Shown piece after piece: positions 27,498 to 37,666 of a stretch of 64,000 nucleotides of DNA (the stretch's first letter is position 1; every line of letters starts with the position of its first letter). This DNA comes from Mesorhizobium sp. B2-1-8 (GTDB lineage: Bacteria > Pseudomonadota > Alphaproteobacteria > Rhizobiales > Rhizobiaceae): NCBI RefSeq assembly GCF_006442545.2, contig NZ_CP083952.1, positions 3,573,501 to 3,637,500 of the forward strand, given 5' to 3'. Position numbers and translations under genes: made by a program. Below the pieces are notes generated by a model that did no database searches, was not told where the DNA came from, and saw nothing but the letters and a program-made list of their open reading frames with translations.

Positions 27498-28249
27498 GCG
27501 AACGCGCCAACGCTTCGGTTATTCCTTTCAAGATGGACGATGGGCCGGAAGAGGGTGAGATCGACCAGATTTCGGTACAGAATCCGGCCGAGCGGCTGCA
27601 TATGGCGGAAGCCGTGCGCATGGCCGAGGCGATCGTGTTCGCCAGCGCCGAGCCCGTCAGCGAAAAGCAGCTCGCCGCACGGCTTCCCGATGGCATCAAC
27701 GTTGCCCTCGCCATGACAGAGCTGCGGCAGATCTACGCCCGGCGCGGTGTCAATCTGGTGCGAGTGGGCGACGCTTGGGCGTTCCGTACCGCCGGCGACC
27801 TGGCCTTCCTGATGAGCCGCGATACGGTGCAGCAGCGCAAGCTGTCGCGGGCGGCGCTCGAGGTGCTGGCGATCATTGCCTATCACCAGCCGGTGACTCG
27901 CGCCGAGATCGAGGACATCAGAGGCGTCGAGACTTCGAAGGGGACGCTGGATACGCTGCTCGAGACGGAATGGGTGCGCATGCGTGGCCGCCGCAAAACG
28001 CCCGGCCGTCCCGTCACCTATGGCACCACCGAAACCTTCCTCGATCATTTCGCGCTCGAGGAGATCCGCGATCTTCCGGGTATGGAGGAACTGAAGGGCG
28101 CCGGTCTGCTTTCAGGCCGCATGCCGTCGAACTTCTCCATCCCGCAGCCGCCGGCCGATCCCGACGTGCTGACCGAGGACGAGGATCCGTTGACCGACAT
28201 CGATCTCGAGGAGCTCGGTCTGCTGACGCCGCGCGTCACGGAAGATTGA
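27494..28249 (+). CDS. scpB: Segregation and condensation protein B
   Basis: 251 residues from the ATG overlapping the scpA stop by four bases, so translation is coupled. Two winged helices are visible: AEAIVFASAEPVSEKQLAAR with LMSRDTVQQRKLSRAALEVL, and AIIAYHQPVTRAEIEDIRGV with PVTYGTTETFLDHFALEEIR. ScpB dimerises and binds ScpA in the SMC complex. The acidic C-terminal tail (DEDPLTDIDLEELGLL) is typical of alphaproteobacterial ScpB. Confidence 0.95.
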   Translation: MSERANASVIPFKMDDGPEEGEIDQISVQNPAERLHMAEAVRMAEAIVFASAEPVSEKQLAARLPDGINVALAMTELRQIYARRGVNLVRVGDAWAFRTAGDLAFLMSRDTVQQRKLSRAALEVLAIIAYHQPVTRAEIEDIRGVETSKGTLDTLLETEWVRMRGRRKTPGRPVTYGTTETFLDHFALEEIRDLPGMEELKGAGLLSGRMPSNFSIPQPPADPDVLTEDEDPLTDIDLEELGLLTPRVTED

Positions 28250-28428
28250 CCACGAGCGCCTATCAAAAGCCGTCTTGCGGCTTTACATGCGCCGTTTGGT
28301 AGCGGGCGGCATCGCCGAAAATGCGTGACATCCGACACCCTTTCATAAACTCTGTCGCGGTTGTGTTTGAATCCCAACGCGAAAACGCATAGATCATCGC
28401 CAGGGAAACCATTCGAGAGAGATTTGCT

Positions 28429-28650
28429 ATGGGTTCATTTTCGATTTGGCACTGGATGATCGTACTGGTCATCGTGCTTCTGGTGTTCGGCCGCGGCAAG
28501 ATCCCGGAGCTGATGGGCGACATGGCCAAGGGCATCAAGAGCTTCAAGAAGGGCATGGCCGACGACGACGTCGCCGACGACAAGCGCACCGTCGAACACC
28601 GTGCCGATGAGACCGTTTCGGCCGCGAAGGAAAAGGCCAGCAAGAGCTGA
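28429..28650 (+). CDS. tatA: Sec-independent translocase subunit TatA
   Basis: 73 residues. One N-terminal membrane helix ([20 protein letters not shown]) followed at once by the hinge [20 protein letters not shown] and an amphipathic helix, then an acidic tail, is the TatA plan. TatA multimers form the pore through which folded, twin-arginine-signal proteins cross the inner membrane. First gene of tatABC; about 180 bases of promoter region lie between it and scpB. Confidence 0.97.
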   Translation: MGSFSIWHWMIVLVIVLLVFGRGKIPELMGDMAKGIKSFKKGMADDDVADDKRTVEHRADETVSAAKEKASKS

Positions 28651-28680
28651 GCCAAAGAGTTCTAGTCGGAACAGATTGCC

Positions 28681-29454
28681 ATGTTTGAAGTCGGCTGGAC
28701 CGAAATGCTGGTGATCGCGATCGTCATGATCGTGGTCGTCGGGCCAAAGGATTTGCCCAACATGCTGCGCACCTTCGGCCGCACGACGGCGAAGCTACGC
28801 GCCATGGCGGGCGATTTCCAGAAGCAGTTCAACGAGGCATTGAAGGAAGCCGAGCTCGACGACGTCAAAAAGTCAGTCGACGAACTCAGGGGCCTGAGCC
28901 CGGTCGCCGAGATCAAGAAGCAGCTCAATCCGTTCGAGCAGGCCGCGGCCGATGTACGCGCCGGCGTCGACGCCGCGATGAAGCCGAAACCAGCCGCCGA
29001 TCCGTCGGCGCCCGTCGCTTCGACGCCACAGGTGGCCGAGCCGTTGAAGAACGGTGCAACGACCATGCCTGGCGTCAACGGCCCTGAAGCCACGACACCA
29101 GCCCCGATTTTCCCGGCGATGACCGATGAATCGGTGGTGACGGCATCCACGGAATCCGCAGTTGCGCCGAAGGCAGCTAAGAAAACCTCCAGGACGGCAC
29201 CGGCTGCAAAAGCGCCGTCCAAGGCCTCGGCGTCCACAAAGGCGGTGACGGCAAAGGCCGCACCCGCGCTGGCGGCAAAAGCCGCCCCCAAGGCATCGAC
29301 AAAGGCCATGACAGCGGCAGCGTCTGCCACCGCGGCTGCGACGAAGCCGGCTGCCGTCAAGTCGACTGCCGCCAAGGCTGGGGCGAAAGCCGAACCGAAG
29401 CCTGCTCCGGCGAAGAAGCCGGCAGCCAAAAAGACGGCTGGAGCCGCCAAGTGA
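28681..29454 (+). CDS. tatB: Sec-independent translocase subunit TatB
   Basis: 257 residues. The N-terminal helix MFEVGWTEMLVIAIVMIVVV with the Glu-8-like residue and the VGPKDLPNMLRTFGRTTAKL amphipathic helix define TatB, which with TatC forms the signal-peptide receptor. The C-terminal 130 residues are a long Ala/Lys/Pro-rich tail with repeated KAA/AKA units, much longer than in E. coli TatB but common in rhizobia. The stop overlaps tatC (GTGA). Confidence 0.95.
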   Translation: MFEVGWTEMLVIAIVMIVVVGPKDLPNMLRTFGRTTAKLRAMAGDFQKQFNEALKEAELDDVKKSVDELRGLSPVAEIKKQLNPFEQAAADVRAGVDAAMKPKPAADPSAPVASTPQVAEPLKNGATTMPGVNGPEATTPAPIFPAMTDESVVTASTESAVAPKAAKKTSRTAPAAKAPSKASASTKAVTAKAAPALAAKAAPKASTKAMTAAASATAAATKPAAVKSTAAKAGAKAEPKPAPAKKPAAKKTAGAAK

Positions 29455-30326
29455 GCGTTTCGGACAAGGAAAAGGACGAGATCGAAAAATCGTCGGCGCC
29501 GCTGATGGAGCACCTGATCGAGCTGCGCAAGCGGCTGATCTGGTCGCTCGGTGGCTTCTTCGTAGCCTTCCTGGTTTGCTTCTTCTTCGCCAAAAGGCTG
29601 TTCAACCTTTTGGTCGTCCCGTTCAAATGGGCGACGAAATGGGCGGGGCTCGACCCGCACAAGGTCGAGCTGATCTACACCGCGCCGCAGGAGTTCTTCT
29701 TCACCCAGGTCAAGCTCGCCATGTTCGGCGGCATGGTCATCGCCTTTCCGTTGATCGCCACGCAGATCTACAAATTCATCGCGCCCGGCCTCTACAAGAA
29801 CGAGCGCAACGCCTTCCTGCCGTTCCTGATCGCGTCGCCCGTCCTGTTCCTGATGGGCGCTTCGCTGGTCTATTTCTTCTTCACGCCGATGGTGATGTGG
29901 TTCTTCCTCGCCATGCAGCAGACCGGCACGGACGACCAGGTACAGATTTCGCTGCTGCCGAAAGTGTCGGAATATCTCAGCCTGATCATGACGCTGATCT
30001 TCTCCTTCGGCCTGGTGTTCCAGCTGCCGGTGGTGACCAGCCTGATGACGCGCGTCGGCATGCTGTCGTCCAAGGCGCTGGCCGAGAAACGCAAATGGGC
30101 GATCGTCATCGCCTTCATCGTTGCAGCGGTGCTGACACCTCCGGATCCGATGAGCCAGATCGGCCTGGCCCTTCCGACCATCCTTCTCTACGAGGTCTCC
30201 ATCTGGGCCGCGCGGTGGATCGAGCGGGATCAGGAAAAACAGCGGCTTGCACGCGAGAAGCAGGAAGCGGGCGAGACCGTGGCGGACAAGGCGCCGGACG
30301 AGCCTCCCGCGCCTGCTGCCTCGTAA
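29451..30326 (+). CDS. tatC: Sec-independent translocase subunit TatC
   Basis: 291 residues with six membrane helices. The N-terminal APLMEHLIELRKRLIWSLGG carries the cytosolic motif that recognises the twin-arginine signal. FFTQVKLAMFGGMVIAFPLI and FSFGLVFQLPVVTSLMTRVG are conserved TatC segments, and DPMSQIGLALPTILLYEVSI is the family C-terminal signature. The GTG start lies within the tatB stop, implying coupling. A Pro/Ala-rich tail closes the protein. Confidence 0.97.
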   Translation: MSVSDKEKDEIEKSSAPLMEHLIELRKRLIWSLGGFFVAFLVCFFFAKRLFNLLVVPFKWATKWAGLDPHKVELIYTAPQEFFFTQVKLAMFGGMVIAFPLIATQIYKFIAPGLYKNERNAFLPFLIASPVLFLMGASLVYFFFTPMVMWFFLAMQQTGTDDQVQISLLPKVSEYLSLIMTLIFSFGLVFQLPVVTSLMTRVGMLSSKALAEKRKWAIVIAFIVAAVLTPPDPMSQIGLALPTILLYEVSIWAARWIERDQEKQRLAREKQEAGETVADKAPDEPPAPAAS

Positions 30327-30430
30327 GGCATCAGCGGCGGCGGAAAACGACAACCGCCGCCCCGCCTCATCTTGCATCGATCAAGGATGCGGTTTACGCC
30401 CCTCAAGCCTAGCTTGAGGACGGATAGACC

Positions 30431-31735
30431 ATGCTTGACATCAAATGGATTCGCGACAACCCGAAGGCCCTTGTCGAGGCGCTGGTCAAGCGCTCGTGGT
30501 CGTCCGAGGAGGCGCAGTCCACGGTCGATGATCTGATCACCCGGGATGAGGCGCGGCGCGAGCATGTCACCGAATTGCAGACCAAGCAGGAGCGCCGCAA
30601 CGCCGCCTCGAAGGAGATCGGCAACGCCATGCGTTCGGGCGATGCCGCCCTTGCCGAAAAGCTGAAAGCCGAAGTCGGCGAGATCAAGACTTTCATCCAG
30701 AACGGCGAGGCGCGCGAACGCGAGCTTGACAAGGCCCTGAACGACGCGCTGGCGGTGCTGCCCAATGTGCCGCTCGACGACGTGCCGGTCGGTAAGGACG
30801 AGCACGACAATGTCGTCAGGCATATCGTCGGCAAGGCGCCGACGCGGCCGAACTGGGTGAAGGAGCATTTCGAGATCGGCGAAGCGCTCGGCATGATGGA
30901 TTTCGAGCGCGCGGCGAAACTGTCGGGTTCGCGCTTCACCGTGCTCAAGAGCGGTCTGGCGCGGATGGAACGCGCGCTCGGCCAGTTCATGCTCGACCTG
31001 CACACGACCGAGCACGGATATGAGGAGGTCATCCCGCCTCTGATGGTGAAGGACGACGTTCTGTTCGGCACCAACCAGTTGCCGAAGTTCGAGGAGGATC
31101 TGTTCTTCACGCCGCACGGGGAGGGCAGGCTTGGCCTGATCCCTACCGCCGAAGTGCCGCTCACGAATCTCGTGCGCGAAGAGATCACCGCGCATGAAAA
31201 GCTGCCGCTGCGCTACACCGCGCTGACGCCCTGCTTCCGCTCGGAGGCAGGCTCGGCGGGACGTGACACGCGCGGCATGCTGCGCCAGCATCAGTTCTAC
31301 AAGGTCGAACTGGTGTCGATCACCGACCAGGAATCCTCGCTCGCCGAGCATGAACGGATGACGCAATGCGCCGAGGAAGTCTTGAAGCGGCTCGGCCTGC
31401 CGTTCCGCACCATGGTGCTGTGCACCGGCGACATGGGCTTTGGCGCGCGCAAGACCTACGACATCGAAGTCTGGCTGCCTGGCCAGAACGCCTATCGCGA
31501 AATCTCGTCCTGCTCTGTCTGCGGCGATTTCCAGGCGCGCCGCATGGACGCCCGCTACAAGGACAAGGACGGCAAGGGCAACCGTTTCGTCCATACGCTC
31601 AACGGTTCGGGCACCGCTGTCGGCCGCGCGCTTATTGCTGTCATCGAAAACTACCAGAATGAGGATGGCAGCGTAACCATTCCTGAAGTGCTGCGGCCTT
31701 ACATGGGCGGTCTGGAAAAGATCGAATCGAAATAA
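30431..31735 (+). CDS. serS: Seryl-tRNA synthetase
   Basis: 434 residues of a class II synthetase. An N-terminal helical coiled-coil arm (about 30-105, for tRNA-Ser binding) precedes the catalytic core: motif 2 [20 protein letters not shown] with [16 protein letters not shown], and motif 3 [20 protein letters not shown]. The final stop (TAATG) overlaps the surE start, so serS, surE and pcm are translationally chained. Confidence 0.98.
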   Translation: MLDIKWIRDNPKALVEALVKRSWSSEEAQSTVDDLITRDEARREHVTELQTKQERRNAASKEIGNAMRSGDAALAEKLKAEVGEIKTFIQNGEARERELDKALNDALAVLPNVPLDDVPVGKDEHDNVVRHIVGKAPTRPNWVKEHFEIGEALGMMDFERAAKLSGSRFTVLKSGLARMERALGQFMLDLHTTEHGYEEVIPPLMVKDDVLFGTNQLPKFEEDLFFTPHGEGRLGLIPTAEVPLTNLVREEITAHEKLPLRYTALTPCFRSEAGSAGRDTRGMLRQHQFYKVELVSITDQESSLAEHERMTQCAEEVLKRLGLPFRTMVLCTGDMGFGARKTYDIEVWLPGQNAYREISSCSVCGDFQARRMDARYKDKDGKGNRFVHTLNGSGTAVGRALIAVIENYQNEDGSVTIPEVLRPYMGGLEKIESK

Positions 31736-32493
31736 TGCGCATTCTTCTGACCAATGACGACGGCATTCATGCCGAGGGCCTGGCGTCACTCGAGCGCGTC
31801 GCCCGCACACTGTCCGACGATGTCTGGGTGGTGGCGCCGGAGCAGGACCAGTCGGGCTATGCGCATTCGCTGTCGATCTCGGAGCCGCTGCGGTTGCGAA
31901 AAATCGGCGAGAAGCATTTTGCCGTGCGCGGCACGCCGACCGACTGCGTCATCATGGGCGTCAGGAAGATACTGCCCGGCGCACCCGACCTGATCCTGTC
32001 CGGCATCAACTCGGGCGCCAACATCGCCGACGACGTGACCTATTCGGGCACCGTCGCCGGCGCCATGGAAGGCGCACTGCTCGGCATCCGCTCGATCGCG
32101 CTCAGCCAGGGTTACAGCTATGTCGGCGAAGACCGTGTCGTTCCCTATGAGACCACCGAGGCTTTGGCGCCGGCGCTGCTGAAGAAGCTCGTCGCGGCGC
32201 CGCTGCCGGACGGCGTGCTGCTCAACGTCAATTTTCCGAACTGCCTTCCCGAGGAAGTGGCCGGCACGGTGGTCACCACGCAGGGCAAGCTGGTGCACAG
32301 CCTGTGGGTCGACGAGCGCCGCGACGGGCGCGGCCTGCCTTATTACTGGCTGCGCTTCGGCCGCGAGCCGGTCGAAGGCAAGCAGGGAACCGATCTCTTT
32401 GCCCTGCGCAACCGGCTGGTGTCGGTGACGCCGTTGCAGCTCGACCTCACCGCGCATGAGATCCGTGACCAATTGAGCAAGGCGCTTGCATGA
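31735..32493 (+). CDS. surE: 5'/3'-nucleotidase SurE
   Basis: 252 residues. SurE dephosphorylates nucleoside monophosphates and supports stationary-phase survival. The metal-binding signature [16 protein letters not shown] (Asp-Asp) is at the N-terminus, with [10 protein letters not shown] near 62 and the loop [20 protein letters not shown] near 85. It overlaps serS by one base and pcm by four. Confidence 0.97.
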   Translation: MRILLTNDDGIHAEGLASLERVARTLSDDVWVVAPEQDQSGYAHSLSISEPLRLRKIGEKHFAVRGTPTDCVIMGVRKILPGAPDLILSGINSGANIADDVTYSGTVAGAMEGALLGIRSIALSQGYSYVGEDRVVPYETTEALAPALLKKLVAAPLPDGVLLNVNFPNCLPEEVAGTVVTTQGKLVHSLWVDERRDGRGLPYYWLRFGREPVEGKQGTDLFALRNRLVSVTPLQLDLTAHEIRDQLSKALA

Positions 32494-33149
32494 ATCAAGG
32501 CTTTCCAATCGATGATCGCGAAGGATTTGCAGCTTTCCTGCTGCGCCTGCGCGGCAGGGGAATGGTCCCGAAGGCGCTGATCGCGGCTTTCGAAGCAACG
32601 CCGCGACGCGGCTTCCTGGCGGCGCAGTTCCACCCGATCGCCTGGTCGGATCGCATGCTGCCGATCGAATGCGGTGAGGCGATCGAAGGGGCTGACATGC
32701 AGGCGGCGGTGATCGCCGCACTCGCCATCGAAACGGGAAACCGCGTGCTCGAAATCGGCACCGGCTCAGGTTACACGGCGGCCGTGATGTCGCGGCTGGC
32801 GGCGCGCGTCGTGACCGTCGATCGCTACAAGACGCTGGTCGAGCAAGCCCGCCAGCGTTTCGAGGCGCTCGGCATGGGCAATGCCATTGTGCGCCAGGCC
32901 GATGGTTCCAACGGATTGCCCAATGAAGGGCCGTTCGACCGCATCGTGGCCTGGGCGGCATTCGACAGCCTGCCGCGCTTCCTGCTCGACCAATTGTCGA
33001 GCGGCGGCATCGTCATCGCACCGATCGGGCCGGAGGAGGGCGAGCAGGTGCTGGCCAAGCTCACCAAGGTCGGCAGCCGTTTCGAACGCGAGGATATCGG
33101 CATGGTGCGGCTGCAACCGATCCTACGCAGTTTGGCAGCGGTTATCTAG
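32490..33149 (+). CDS. pcm: Protein-L-isoaspartate O-methyltransferase
   Basis: 219 residues. It methylates isoaspartyl residues to start repair of aged proteins. The motif [20 protein letters not shown] sits near residue 47 and the AdoMet site [20 protein letters not shown] near 85. Starts within the surE stop (ATGA). The surE-pcm pair next to a LytM gene is the conserved proteobacterial order (compare surE-pcm-nlpD-rpoS). Confidence 0.96.
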   Translation: MNQGFPIDDREGFAAFLLRLRGRGMVPKALIAAFEATPRRGFLAAQFHPIAWSDRMLPIECGEAIEGADMQAAVIAALAIETGNRVLEIGTGSGYTAAVMSRLAARVVTVDRYKTLVEQARQRFEALGMGNAIVRQADGSNGLPNEGPFDRIVAWAAFDSLPRFLLDQLSSGGIVIAPIGPEEGEQVLAKLTKVGSRFEREDIGMVRLQPILRSLAAVI

Positions 33150-33315
33150 TTTCAGGCCGGCTGCCGGATCTCTTTCGGACCCAGCTATCGGTATCGCCGA
33201 CCATCCTCAAATGTTTTAAGAAAATTTTCGTCGGATTCTAATGGGTTAACCGCCCAGTAACATTAACGCGCTTTAATCCTGTCCAGTTGGTGCAGCGTTT
33301 GTGCGGGTTAGTGCG

Positions 33316-34848
33316 ATGCAACTCAGTGTTTTGAAGGCAAATAGTCGCAATCTGGCGCGGGGCTGCGCTGTTCTGATGATTGCGGGCGCGGCGGCAGGGT
33401 GCAGTTCCCAGGCTTCGCGGTTCAACAGTGTCGACGACGTCTTCACTTCCTCGACAAACAATCAGCGCGCCATCATCAACAAGCAGGATGCGGTTCAGCC
33501 CTATCCGGGCGATGTCTCGGCCGCTCCGCTCGACGGCAGCCACACGCAGTCGGTGAGCCGCTCCAGTCTCGAACCGGTTTCCAGCCGGCCATTGCCGCCA
33601 CCGGCTTCCGCGCAGGCGCAGCCGGCTCCAGCGCTCGCGCCCGCCACCAATCCGGTGCGAGTCGCATCGGCGCCGGCCCTGGTTCGCCCGGCGCCGCATC
33701 TCGACAGGGCGACGACCGGCACTGTTGCGCCGGCCGCGAAGCCTTTCAAGAATGCCCAGCCGGACGAGCCGAAGATGGCCCAGGCCGGCACGCCGCACGC
33801 GACAGAAATCGTTGTCAGGGACGGCGAGACCCTTTCCGGCCTTGCGGCACATTACAAGGTGCCGGCCGATGTCATCATGAAGGTGAACGGCCTGAGCCCG
33901 ACCAAGGGGCTGAGGACCGGTCAGAAGATCGTCATCCCGGCCTATGCCTATTCAAGCAAGGGCGAGCCGAAGGTTGCCGACGCGAAGCCGGCGAAGGACG
34001 GCAAGCACGATCTGCCGGCCACCGCGCCGGACAAGGTCGCCGTGCTGCCGCAGCAGCCGAAGCTCAAGGAGGGCAAGTCCGCGGCCCAGGTCGACGCGTC
34101 GGCCGCCGCGAGCCAGCCCAAGGAGCCAAAGCCGGCGCAGGTGGCCAAGGCAACCGGCGCTGCGGGCACTTATACGGTCCAGTCGGGAGACACGATGTCC
34201 TCGATTGCCAGGAAGACCGGCGTCGGCGTCGTGGCGCTGAAGCAGGCCAATGGCATGAAGGATGGCTTGCTCAAGATTGGCCAGACCCTGCAGGTGCCGG
34301 CCGGCGGAACAGCGACAGTCGCCAGTGCCAAGCCGGCCAAAGTCGATCCGGTGACCACCGCAACCACGCGAGCTCCGGCAAAGACCACGCCGTCGGAAAC
34401 GCTGGCATCCTACACGCCGCCGAAGAAGGACGCCAAGGTCATCCAGCAGGCCGAGGACGACGACGCGGTGGCGCCGGGTGCCACTGGGATCGGCAAGATG
34501 CGCTGGCCGGTTCGCGGCCGGGTGATTTCCAGTTTCGGATCCGGCAAGGACGGCGTCGACATCGCCGTGCCAACGGGCACGCCGGTCAAGGCGGCCGAGA
34601 ACGGCGTCGTCATCTATGCCGGCGACGGGCTGAAGGAATTCGGCAACACGGTGCTGGTGCGTCACGAGAACGGTCTGGTCACCGTCTATGGTCATGCCAG
34701 CTCGATCGAGGTGCAGCGCGGCCAGAAGGTCAAGCGCGGCCAGGAAATCGCACTTTCGGGCATGAGCGGCACGACGGACTCGCCGAAGCTGCACTTCGAA
34801 GTGCGCAAGAACTCGGCTCCGGTCGATCCGTCAGGTTATCTCGAATAG
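33316..34848 (+). CDS. nlpD: NlpD-like lipoprotein with two LysM domains and a degenerate LytM domain
   Basis: 510 residues. An N-terminal export signal with a lipoprotein-like GCSSQA site is followed by a low-complexity linker, a first LysM (VVRDGETLSGLAAHYKVPAD near 175), a second LysM (TYTVQSGDTMSSIARKTGVG near 290) and a C-terminal M23/LytM domain. The LytM zinc ligands are incomplete: GKDGVDIAV replaces HxGxD and KLHFEVR replaces HLHFE, as in E. coli NlpD. It is therefore probably an amidase activator rather than a hydrolase. The position after pcm supports the nlpD name. Confidence 0.85.
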   Translation: MQLSVLKANSRNLARGCAVLMIAGAAAGCSSQASRFNSVDDVFTSSTNNQRAIINKQDAVQPYPGDVSAAPLDGSHTQSVSRSSLEPVSSRPLPPPASAQAQPAPALAPATNPVRVASAPALVRPAPHLDRATTGTVAPAAKPFKNAQPDEPKMAQAGTPHATEIVVRDGETLSGLAAHYKVPADVIMKVNGLSPTKGLRTGQKIVIPAYAYSSKGEPKVADAKPAKDGKHDLPATAPDKVAVLPQQPKLKEGKSAAQVDASAAASQPKEPKPAQVAKATGAAGTYTVQSGDTMSSIARKTGVGVVALKQANGMKDGLLKIGQTLQVPAGGTATVASAKPAKVDPVTTATTRAPAKTTPSETLASYTPPKKDAKVIQQAEDDDAVAPGATGIGKMRWPVRGRVISSFGSGKDGVDIAVPTGTPVKAAENGVVIYAGDGLKEFGNTVLVRHENGLVTVYGHASSIEVQRGQKVKRGQEIALSGMSGTTDSPKLHFEVRKNSAPVDPSGYLE

Positions 34849-34903
34849 AATAAAAAAAGCGATTCGCGGGCCGCCTGACCTCCAGTCCGGCCCGCCGGCT
34901 CAG

Positions 34904-34930
34904 GCCCGCCCCGCAAGGAGCGGGCTTTTT
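34904..34930 (+). terminator. Rho-independent terminator after nlpD
   Basis: GCCCGCCCC and GGAGCGGGC form a nine-pair stem with one mismatch and a GCAA tetraloop, then TTTTT. Confidence 0.85.
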
Positions 34931-34959
34931 CAGTTTCTTAGATGCCGGTTTCTCAAGGC

Positions 34960-35850
34960 TCAAAGATGATCGCGCAGCGTGTCGGCGATCATCACCTCAA
35001 GGCTGCTGGCCTTGATACCGAGAAGCATCTCGGCGTCGGAAGAATCGACCAGCAAGGGATTCTCGAAAAGATAGCTCATCTCGATGAGCTCATGCATGCC
35101 CAATGCTTCCATCTCGGCAGTGGAGTAGGAACGGATCTGTGAAACCTCTTGCCGAAGCATCGCAGCGGTTTTCTGGATGAGCTGGCGGGGTGAGGCGTAT
35201 TGCGAGGGAACGTGAAACGCTCGCCCCCATTCGCCCGTGTAACGGGAAGCCGCGACAAGCGTCCTGGCGACGTCCTTGGTGAAGGCCCAGGCGTGCGTCG
35301 CATCGAGATTTCCAATGAAAGCTGTGGGTTTCCCCTCGATGATGGAGGGCAGCGCGACCAGCGAGAAGTAGCTGATGGCGCCATGTCCGAGATAGTCGCT
35401 GGATCGCACTTCGAGTGCCGGTACGTCGGCACGGACCGCCCGCTGCCACATGATCGTCCTGGCGGTTCCTTTCTTCGAAGTCGGGTCCAGGGAAAGGTCG
35501 GAGCGAAGCGGGCTGTCGGCATTTTCCCCATAGCCATACAGGTTTCCAAGGACGATGAGCTTCGCGCCAACCGCCTCCGCGGCGCGCACGGTGCCGTCGA
35601 TGATGGGGAAAAAGTCGGTCGGCCACCTGTGATAGGTGGCCATGGCGCACATGAAAATGGCGTCGGCGCCTTGGCAGACACGCGCGAGTTCCGAGGCATC
35701 GGTGGCGTCGGCCTGTACGGCCCGCACATTCCGCAACGCGTTCGAACCGACGCTCCGGCTGGTGAGAACGACATCATGTCCTTCCTCGCCAAGAAGGCGA
35801 GCGGTTTCGCGACCGACCGGCCCCGCTCCGACAACAACATAGAAACTCAT
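34960..35850 (-). CDS. NAD(P)-dependent epimerase/reductase-like (atypical SDR)
   Basis: 296 residues from the ATG at 35850, preceded by GAGAGG. The N-terminal VVVGAGPVGRETARLLGEEG is a Rossmann dinucleotide motif, ADATDASELARVCQGADAIF is the next strand-helix, and the active-site Tyr appears in LGNLYGYGENADSPL. It resembles extended, atypical short-chain dehydrogenases that reduce or epimerise small substrates; the actual substrate is unknown. It is divergent from an AraC-type regulator 113 bases away, which very likely controls it. Confidence 0.8.
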   Translation of the reverse strand: MSFYVVVGAGPVGRETARLLGEEGHDVVLTSRSVGSNALRNVRAVQADATDASELARVCQGADAIFMCAMATYHRWPTDFFPIIDGTVRAAEAVGAKLIVLGNLYGYGENADSPLRSDLSLDPTSKKGTARTIMWQRAVRADVPALEVRSSDYLGHGAISYFSLVALPSIIEGKPTAFIGNLDATHAWAFTKDVARTLVAASRYTGEWGRAFHVPSQYASPRQLIQKTAAMLRQEVSQIRSYSTAEMEALGMHELIEMSYLFENPLLVDSSDAEMLLGIKASSLEVMIADTLRDHL

Positions 35851-35963
35851 GGCATAACCTCTCGTCCAAGTTTGATGGAGAGGCGTGAGTACAGGTCCAC
35901 GGCATTGAAAATCGCGCGGGAATTGCCAAATTTTGAACAGGTTTTGCCACGAATCGAGAGAGC

Positions 35964-36785
35964 ATGCGTTCGCAATACGCTCCGGCCCAAGCCGCGTCCG
36001 ACGTAACAATGGCCTCCCGGCATATCGAAGCTGGCGTCCACCGCCTGCCCCCGGCGTCACACCATCGCATCATGGTGCATGCCAGTGCGGCGACGCGCTC
36101 CTACTGCAATCAGGTCGGACGATATTTCGTCAGGCGCGCCGGCGATATCGACCTGGTGCCGGCCGGCCAGGAGGGCGGCTTCGAGGCCGAAACCTCGTTC
36201 GACACGCTGGAGATCGCGTTGCAGCCAGCCTTGATGGAAAGGGTGGCGGAGGAGCTTGGCGGCAAGGCGCAAGCATTGCGGCTCGACACGCGGCACCTGC
36301 TTCGTGACCAGCGCATCGAACATCTCGCTCGAGCGCTCGAGAGCGAACTGAATGCAAACTCGCCGAGTGACCCTTTGTTTGCCGACAGCATTGGCGCTGC
36401 ACTGGCGGTGAGGCTGCTTGGCCTCGGTGAACCTGATATCGGTCGAACGAACCGTTTGTCGGATACCCAGCTGACACGCGTGCTGGAGTACATCGAGGCG
36501 GCTCTCCACGAGCCGCTTTCGATCCATCGACTAAGCCGAGTTGCCGGCGCGAGCAGCTCGCATTTGCGGACATGGTTCAAGGCGGCGACGGGCGTCACCT
36601 TGCACCGCTATGTGTTGCGACGTCGCGTCGAACGCGCACGCGTTCTGATGCAGCGAGGCGATCTCAGCACAAGCGAAGTGGCTGAAATGACGGGCTTTGC
36701 GCACCAGTCACACTTGGCGCATTGGATGCGTCGCGAGATCGGCCAAACGCCGCGCGACCTGCGACGGTCTCAACCGCCCAAATGA
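35964..36785 (+). CDS. AraC/XylS family transcriptional regulator
   Basis: 273 residues. The C-terminal 100 residues carry the two helix-turn-helix units of AraC: LSIHRLSRVAGASSSHLRTW with FKAATGVTLHRYVLRRRVER, and LSTSEVAEMTGFAHQSHLAH with FxR-like GQTPRDLRR. The N-terminal half is a divergent ligand-binding domain. Divergent from the SDR-like gene, so an activator/repressor of that gene is the natural guess. The first methionine at 35964 is used; no strong ribosome site decides it, and the later ATG at 36009 is possible. Confidence 0.88.
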   Translation: MRSQYAPAQAASDVTMASRHIEAGVHRLPPASHHRIMVHASAATRSYCNQVGRYFVRRAGDIDLVPAGQEGGFEAETSFDTLEIALQPALMERVAEELGGKAQALRLDTRHLLRDQRIEHLARALESELNANSPSDPLFADSIGAALAVRLLGLGEPDIGRTNRLSDTQLTRVLEYIEAALHEPLSIHRLSRVAGASSSHLRTWFKAATGVTLHRYVLRRRVERARVLMQRGDLSTSEVAEMTGFAHQSHLAHWMRREIGQTPRDLRRSQPPK

Positions 36786-36790
36786 TCGCA

Positions 36791-37666
36791 TCAATCCTGC
36801 AGCGGTTTGCCGAGCCTGCCAGCCAGATCCTGCGTGAACTGCCAGGCGACACGGCCCGAGCGGCTGCCGCGCGTCGTTGCCCATTCCAGCGCTTCGGCGC
36901 GCAACTGCTCAGGATCGATGCCGAGGCCATGATGGCTGGCATAGCCGTTGACCATGTCGAGATATTCATCCTGTGAGCATTTGTGGAAGCCGAGCCACAG
37001 GCCGAAACGATCGGACAGCGAGACCTTTTCCTCGACCGCTTCGGACGGGTTGATGGCGGTCGAGCGCTCATTGTCGATCATGTCGCGCGGCAACAGGTGG
37101 CGGCGGTTCGAGGTGGCGTAGAAGATGACGTTAGCCGGGCGGCCTTCGACGCCCCCTTCAAGTGCCGCCTTCAGCGACTTGTAGGACGTGTCGTCATGAT
37201 CGAAGGAGAGGTCGTCGCAAAACAGGATGACACGGAAGGGGGCCGCCTTCAGCAAGCCCATCAGCTTCGGCAGCGTGTCGATGTCCTCGCGGTGGATTTC
37301 GATCAGCTTCAGCGGCAGGCCGGATTTGGCCTTGGCATTGATTTGCGCATGCACGGCCTTGACCAGCGACGATTTGCCCATGCCGCGCGCGCCCCACAAC
37401 AGCACGTTGTTGGCGGCGAAGCCGGCGGCGAAGCGCTCGGTGTTGTCGACGAGGATGTCGCGGACGCGGTCGACGCCGCGGATCAGGCCGATGTCGACGC
37501 GATTGACCTTGCGCACCGGCTCCAGATAGCCGGGATCGGCCTGCCAGACGAAGCAATCTGCCGTATTGAGGTCGGTTTCAGGCACCGGCGGCGGAGCGAG
37601 CCGGCTGACCGCCTCGATCAGGCGGTCGAGTTTCTGATTCAGGGCGTCGATGCTGGTATCGGTCAT
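36791..37666 (-). CDS. DUF815-family AAA ATPase
   Basis: 291 residues. The Walker A motif WGARGMGKSSLVKAVHA lies near residue 85, Walker B is VILFCDDLSFDHDD near 140, and the sensor region YATSNRRHLLPRDMIDN follows, all as in DUF815 ATPases, which are found widely in proteobacteria but have no firm function. The N-terminal helix (IDALNQKLDRLIEAVSRLAP) may be a coiled coil. The ATG at 37666 is preferred over an in-frame start at 37747. It lies upstream of and divergent from yajC. Confidence 0.88.
   Translation of the reverse strand: MTDTSIDALNQKLDRLIEAVSRLAPPPVPETDLNTADCFVWQADPGYLEPVRKVNRVDIGLIRGVDRVRDILVDNTERFAAGFAANNVLLWGARGMGKSSLVKAVHAQINAKAKSGLPLKLIEIHREDIDTLPKLMGLLKAAPFRVILFCDDLSFDHDDTSYKSLKAALEGGVEGRPANVIFYATSNRRHLLPRDMIDNERSTAINPSEAVEEKVSLSDRFGLWLGFHKCSQDEYLDMVNGYASHHGLGIDPEQLRAEALEWATTRGSRSGRVAWQFTQDLAGRLGKPLQD

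Noticed and set aside
28266..28284. AAAGCCG/CGGCTTT hairpin after scpB as terminator
   Set aside because: Only seven pairs and no T-run beyond the stem; plausible but too weak to list.
30336..30361. GGCGGCGG/CCGCCGCC hairpin between tatC and serS as terminator or attenuator
   Set aside because: A stable stem but without T-run or alternative structure; serS regulation by such a leader is not supported.
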